A DNA stretch of 64,000 nucleotides from JANQOH01 sp965201115. GTDB taxonomy: Bacteria > Pseudomonadota > Alphaproteobacteria > UBA7887. Of this stretch, positions 60,463 to 64,000 are shown in pieces. The DNA lies in assembly GCA_965201115.1 (NCBI GenBank), contig OZ241745.1:1674001-1738000 (forward strand), given 5' to 3'. The notes under the pieces are model-generated. The model saw only the letters and a program-made list of their open reading frames with translations. It was not told the origin of the DNA and did not search any database. Position 1 is the first letter of the stretch. Each line of letters starts with the position of its first letter. The position numbers were made by a program, and so were the translations under genes.

Positions 60463-61750
60463 CGTCGCGGTCGTCGGCGCGCAATGGGGAGACGAAGGCA
60501 AAGGCAAGATCGTCGATTGGCTCTCGCGCCGCGCCGACATCGTGGTGCGCTTCCAGGGCGGCCACAACGCCGGCCACACGCTGGTCATCGACGGACAGAC
60601 ATACCGCCTCAGCCTGCTGCCATCGGGCGTCGTGCGGCGCGGCAAACTGTCGATGATCGGCAGCGGCGTCGTCGTCGATCCCTGGGCGCTGCTCGCCGAG
60701 ATCGACGCGCTCGCGGAACAAGGCGTGACGGTGACGCCGGAGCGGCTGCGCGTGGCGGAAAACGCCTGCCTCATCCTGCCGTTGCACGGCGAGCTCGACC
60801 GCGCGCGCGAGGCGGCGCGCGGCGCGGGGCGCATCGGCACCACCGGACGCGGCATCGGCCCCGCCTACGAAGACAAGGCGGGCCGCCGCGCTATCAGGCT
60901 GTGCGACCTGGCCGACCGCGAATCGCTGGCGGAACGCCTTGACGCGGCGCTGGCGCACCACAACCCGCTGCGCGCCGGCCTGGCCCTCGCGCCCGTCGAG
61001 CGCGACCGCCTTTGCGCCGGCCTCCTGGCGCTGGCGCCGCGGCTCTTGCCCTATGCCGCCGACGTGAGCGGCGAGCTCGACCGCGCGCGCTGGCGCGGAC
61101 GGCGCATCCTCTTCGAAGGCGCGCAAGGCGCGATGCTCGATGTGGACCACGGAACCTACCCTTACGTTACGTCGTCGAACACGCTGGCCGGCGCCGCCGC
61201 CGCCGGCGCCGGAATCGGCCCCGGCGCGGTAGATTACGTCCTCGGCATCGCGAAAGCCTACGCCACCCGCGTCGGCGAGGGGCCGTTCCCCACCGAGCAG
61301 GCCAATGCGATCGGGCAAGCGCTCGGCGAGCGCGGGCTGGAGTTCGGCACGGTGACGGGCCGCAAACGCCGCTGCGGGTGGTTCGACGCCGTGCTCGCGC
61401 GCCAAGCCGTGCGCCTCGCCGGCATCGACGGCGTGGCGCTCACCAAGCTCGACGTGCTCGACGGTTTCGAGACAATCGAAATATGCGTCGGCTACCGCCT
61501 GGGCGGCGAATCCCGCGACCGGCTCCCCGCTTCCCCCCGCCTCCAGCGCCAGGCCCGCCCGATCTACGAAACAGTCGAAGGCTGGCGCGCCCCCACCCGC
61601 GGCGCCCGAAGCTGCGCCGAGCTCCCCGCCGCGGCGGTGAACTACGTCCGCCGCATCGAGGAGCTAATCGACGCCCCCGTAACCCTGCTCTCCACCGGCC
61701 CCGAGCGCGGCGACACCATCCTCGTCCACGACCCATTCGCCGATCGATAG
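60455..61750 (+). CDS. purA: adenylosuccinate synthetase
   Basis: A 431-residue GTP-dependent enzyme committing IMP to AMP synthesis. VVGAQWGDEGKGKIVDWLS at 7-25 is the P-loop/signature, GGHNAGHTLVIDG and GTTGRGIGPAYEDK and GAQGAMLDVDHGTYPYVTSSNT follow; the IMP and GTP sites are complete. Length normal. ATG at 60455 overlaps hisZ. It is the last housekeeping gene before an AT-richer minus-strand pair; 61751-61938 holds no recognised feature. Confidence 0.97.
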   Translation: MANVAVVGAQWGDEGKGKIVDWLSRRADIVVRFQGGHNAGHTLVIDGQTYRLSLLPSGVVRRGKLSMIGSGVVVDPWALLAEIDALAEQGVTVTPERLRVAENACLILPLHGELDRAREAARGAGRIGTTGRGIGPAYEDKAGRRAIRLCDLADRESLAERLDAALAHHNPLRAGLALAPVERDRLCAGLLALAPRLLPYAADVSGELDRARWRGRRILFEGAQGAMLDVDHGTYPYVTSSNTLAGAAAAGAGIGPGAVDYVLGIAKAYATRVGEGPFPTEQANAIGQALGERGLEFGTVTGRKRRCGWFDAVLARQAVRLAGIDGVALTKLDVLDGFETIEICVGYRLGGESRDRLPASPRLQRQARPIYETVEGWRAPTRGARSCAELPAAAVNYVRRIEELIDAPVTLLSTGPERGDTILVHDPFADR

Positions 61751-61938
61751 CCGCGCCGGCTCGCCAGACAGCGGAAGCGCGCGTTCCAGCGCCCCCGGGG
61801 CCACATCGTCGGAGCTCCCGCGTCGTACTGCAAACATTTGCGGCATCCGGTTTTCGCCGCCATTCGCAGGACCGATACTCGCGCCGTCCCCGCTCCCCGA
61901 AATCCGGCCGCAAGCCGCGGGGTCGCGGCGCCTTGCTT

Positions 61939-62832
61939 TTATGGCCGGGTTCGTAGAATCAACGCAATCAGGCTAAACATTCTGTGGAACAAGTAATCGA
62001 TATGCTCCGTCGATTCGAGTTTCTCCTGTGTGGTTTCTGAATGGCGAATTTGGAACGCATTTCCCATCCGGGTAAGATTTGTCGCCTCCTGTTCCAGCCT
62101 CTGCCGAAAACGAGAATTGCCCGCCCCCGACGCGCTATTCAGAAGACGATCGATACCCTTCTTCTTCCCCACGCCATCCAAAGTTTTTAGCCTCTCCCAC
62201 GCATCCCATAGTTCGCGAAGCGATTCCCTTCGAACGACGGGGTTGGGATCGCGTATCTTGTGTACCGCCGCGTCGAGCATACGATCAAGTTCGACGTCAC
62301 CTGTACGGAGGGGAGTCGAAGACAACTTTTCGCGTAGTACAGGCGGTACGATCCGCTCGATGGCGCCGGCGTCGGTCAGCTTATAAACGAGACCATTGCG
62401 ACGGAAAATTCTATTGACTTTTTCGCAAAACTCCTCTTGGCCTGCACTATCTTCTGGATCGAAGGATAAGTGATGGTGGCCGTAATAAGAATGGAAGTCT
62501 TTCTTTATCGGTTTACCAATATTCCGCCAGCAAAATTCCAGAATATCCAGAATATCGATTGTTCCTACCTCATCTTCCATCTCATCTGGATATTGCCACG
62601 GCATCCGTTCCGGCAAGTCAGGAATCTCCGCCCGCATCGCCCGGTAAAACGCGATACGATCCGTGCCCACGGGACCGCGGCCGTCAGGGCATTGCTCGGG
62701 ATAGGACGCGGCGAACGATCCGTCGTCGATTCGAGCGGAAACAAGCGCGAAGATACCTTTCCACGCCGTATCGCCGATTTCCTCAACGACGCGCTCGCGT
62801 TCGCCCCGTTCCCGCTCGCTGAAGTACTTCAT
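61939..62832 (-). CDS. AbiJ/HEPN-like hypothetical protein, putative abortive-infection gene
   Basis: A 297-residue soluble protein starting MKYFSERERGERERVVEEI. The conserved-looking blocks are GSFAASYPEQCPDGRGPVGTD, IDILDILEFCWRNIGKP, RNGLVYKLTDAGAIERI, ELWDAWERLKTLDG and near the end TRMGNAFQIRHSETTQ and HIDYLFHRMFSLIALILR. The FSER start and the C-terminal IRHSE region recall proteins annotated AbiJ-like or HEPN-containing, which act as toxic RNases in phage defence; I cannot confirm the family. ATG at 62832 is chosen over a GTG at 62841. GGGAGGGGGG lies upstream. It starts 25 bases after the methyltransferase-HNH stop on the same strand and has the same low GC, so they form one acquired unit. 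Confidence 0.6.
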   Translation of the reverse strand: MKYFSERERGERERVVEEIGDTAWKGIFALVSARIDDGSFAASYPEQCPDGRGPVGTDRIAFYRAMRAEIPDLPERMPWQYPDEMEDEVGTIDILDILEFCWRNIGKPIKKDFHSYYGHHHLSFDPEDSAGQEEFCEKVNRIFRRNGLVYKLTDAGAIERIVPPVLREKLSSTPLRTGDVELDRMLDAAVHKIRDPNPVVRRESLRELWDAWERLKTLDGVGKKKGIDRLLNSASGAGNSRFRQRLEQEATNLTRMGNAFQIRHSETTQEKLESTEHIDYLFHRMFSLIALILRTRP

Positions 62833-62857
62833 CGCTTTCACCCCCCTCCCCGCGTCT

Positions 62858-64000
62858 TCAAGAGCCGGCGGATGTTCTCTTGACGAAACCCTTGTCGGTC
62901 AGCCGCACCAGCAGCTCCGCCTGGGAGCGCGTTCCCTTTATCGAATTGCAGCTGCCGCACAACAGCTGCAAATTGCTGACATGATCGGTTCCGTCTTTCG
63001 CGCGGGGGATAATGTGGTCGAACTGGAGATGCCGCATCGTGAAGTGCTCGCCGCAACCGGCGCAGTATCCGCCTTGCTCTCCGTACAGATATTTCTTGTT
63101 TTCCGGCGAATTGTATCTCGGTATCTTGCCCAGGTCGGTGCGTTTCGGGATGTCGGCGCGGTGCGCGCCCCGGAACATGAGGCCCAACTCGTTTTGCATG
63201 CGGGAACGAACCAGTTCGGCCGCTTTCGGGGAAATGTCTATCCCCGCCCATTGGCGGTTGACGCCTTCGGCGGCGATACAGGCGGTCGCGCAACCGCAGA
63301 AAGGGTCGAGAACCATGTGATCCTTGTGCGTCGAAACCTTGATAATGCGCTGTAGCAACGCCACCGGCTTTTGCGTTGGATAGCCGACGCGCTCCTTGTG
63401 GATGCGGCCGACCGGCGAGAACCCGGTCCACCAGCTCTCCGGAGCCTTGCCCCGCTTCATGTATTCGGCTATTCTGGCAGAGTCCAGCTCGCCGCCGATG
63501 CCGCCGCCGTCTTGGGTATTGAGCTTCTTGTACGGAACGCGGACAGCGTCGCGATTGAATATGTTGTCCTTTCCGGCGGCGTAAAAAAGCAAAATGTCGT
63601 GTTTGCGCGGAAAGTGCTTCCGCGCGTTTCCCGGCCCGGTATAGCACCACGCGATTTCGTTGCGGAAGTTCGCCTTCCCGAAAACGGCGTCCATCAACAG
63701 CTTCAGGTAGTGGGACGCGGTCGGGTCGCAGTGGAGCCAGACGCTGGCGGTCGGCTTGAGCAACCGCTTCATCTCCATGATCCGCACGGCCATGTAGGTC
63801 AGATAACTCGCCATCGAATCGCCGTTGACCTGCCGCACCGCGCCGAGCAGCGCGTACAGGCTCGGATAATCGTGCTTTATCAACCCATGCCAAGCGATGT
63901 TGATGTCGGACAGACCCCACGTGTCCTTGAACTCCGCGCCGGCGGCCTCGCTGCCGATGGGCGCGGCATAGTCCGCGTTGCTGTTGAACGGCGGATCCAG
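62858..64000 (-). CDS. DNA methyltransferase fused to an HNH domain (N-terminus beyond window)
   Basis: A partial gene: 380 codons are visible and its start lies to the right of the window. LDPPFNSNADY at the edge is motif IV of N6-adenine/N4-cytosine methyltransferases, followed by WLHCDPTASHYLK; further on VGYPTQKPVALLQRI and MVLDPFCGCATACIAAEG (about 63271-63316) are motifs X and I. Motif IV before motif I marks the beta class. After about residue 275 of the visible part comes an intact HNH domain: GGYCAGCGEHF, QFDHIIPRAKDG, NLQLLCGSCNSIKGTR. Modification and cleavage modules thus share a chain. The gene is less GC-rich than the core genes, and an AbiJ-like gene follows. Confidence 0.85.
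   Translation of the reverse strand: MDPPFNSNADYAAPIGSEAAGAEFKDTWGLSDINIAWHGLIKHDYPSLYALLGAVRQVNGDSMASYLTYMAVRIMEMKRLLKPTASVWLHCDPTASHYLKLLMDAVFGKANFRNEIAWCYTGPGNARKHFPRKHDILLFYAAGKDNIFNRDAVRVPYKKLNTQDGGGIGGELDSARIAEYMKRGKAPESWWTGFSPVGRIHKERVGYPTQKPVALLQRIIKVSTHKDHMVLDPFCGCATACIAAEGVNRQWAGIDISPKAAELVRSRMQNELGLMFRGAHRADIPKRTDLGKIPRYNSPENKKYLYGEQGGYCAGCGEHFTMRHLQFDHIIPRAKDGTDHVSNLQLLCGSCNSIKGTRSQAELLVRLTDKGFVKRTSAGS

Overview
The window is very GC-rich bacterial DNA with tightly packed, often ATGA-overlapping genes. Gene content and order point to an alphaproteobacterium, most likely Rhodospirillales-like: dgt-argS-SPOR-nagZ-scpAB, rsmB-rpe-heparinase, zapA-6S RNA-fthC-ymdB-yebC-ruvCAB-ybgC-tolQRAB-pal-cpoB-tilS-ftsH-folP, the alpha-type serC-serA pair, and hisZ-purA. 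This assignment rests on synteny and motifs read by eye; no database search was made. No rRNA or tRNA gene was seen.

Layout: 1-951 is the N-terminal third of a DinG-type helicase. 1253-4654 holds a RiPP-precursor-like gene and an EmrAB-type efflux pair. 5010-11422 is a housekeeping operon (nucleotide clean-up, ArgS, murein and condensin functions). 11466-20361 is accessory metabolism: a Tat-exported TRAP-type binding protein with a second precursor-like gene, an SDR, a methyltransferase, a nuclease-like protein, a coiled-coil protein built from eleven 22-residue repeats, and a lipid/flavin/hydrolase cluster. 20489-24126 (minus) is heparinase-like, rpe and rsmB. 24270-28953 is a sigma70-type promoter, a tandem glycine riboswitch and gcvTHPAPB. 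28987-33234 is a visibly AT-richer gene for a 1415-residue GHKL-ATPase/DUF3883 protein, probably defensive and acquired, followed by relics of an HNH nuclease and an IS256-type transposase. 33829-36752 has small genes and two more precursor-like genes in tandem. 37047-52273 is the long core block. 52290-54250 is a phage remnant encoding a MuF-type protein with an HEFVHH tail, sitting between inverted copies of an intergenic repeat. 54385-61750 returns to core functions. 61939-64000 (minus, AT-richer) holds an AbiJ-like gene and a DNA methyltransferase fused to an HNH domain, cut by the window end.

The most unusual content is a set of four dispersed genes for peptides with NHLP-like (nitrile hydratase-type) leaders ending in double glycine and short Cys/Ser/Thr-rich tails. 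No RiPP-modifying enzyme is encoded here, so any maturation would have to act from elsewhere in the genome. Two of the four share a nearly identical 46-bp core-encoding block, and one has ATA where its neighbour has the ATG start. A palindromic GC-rich intergenic repeat with ends of the type CCCGGG..GCGGGCGTCTCGCCCGCACG occurs at least six times and borders the phage remnant on both sides.
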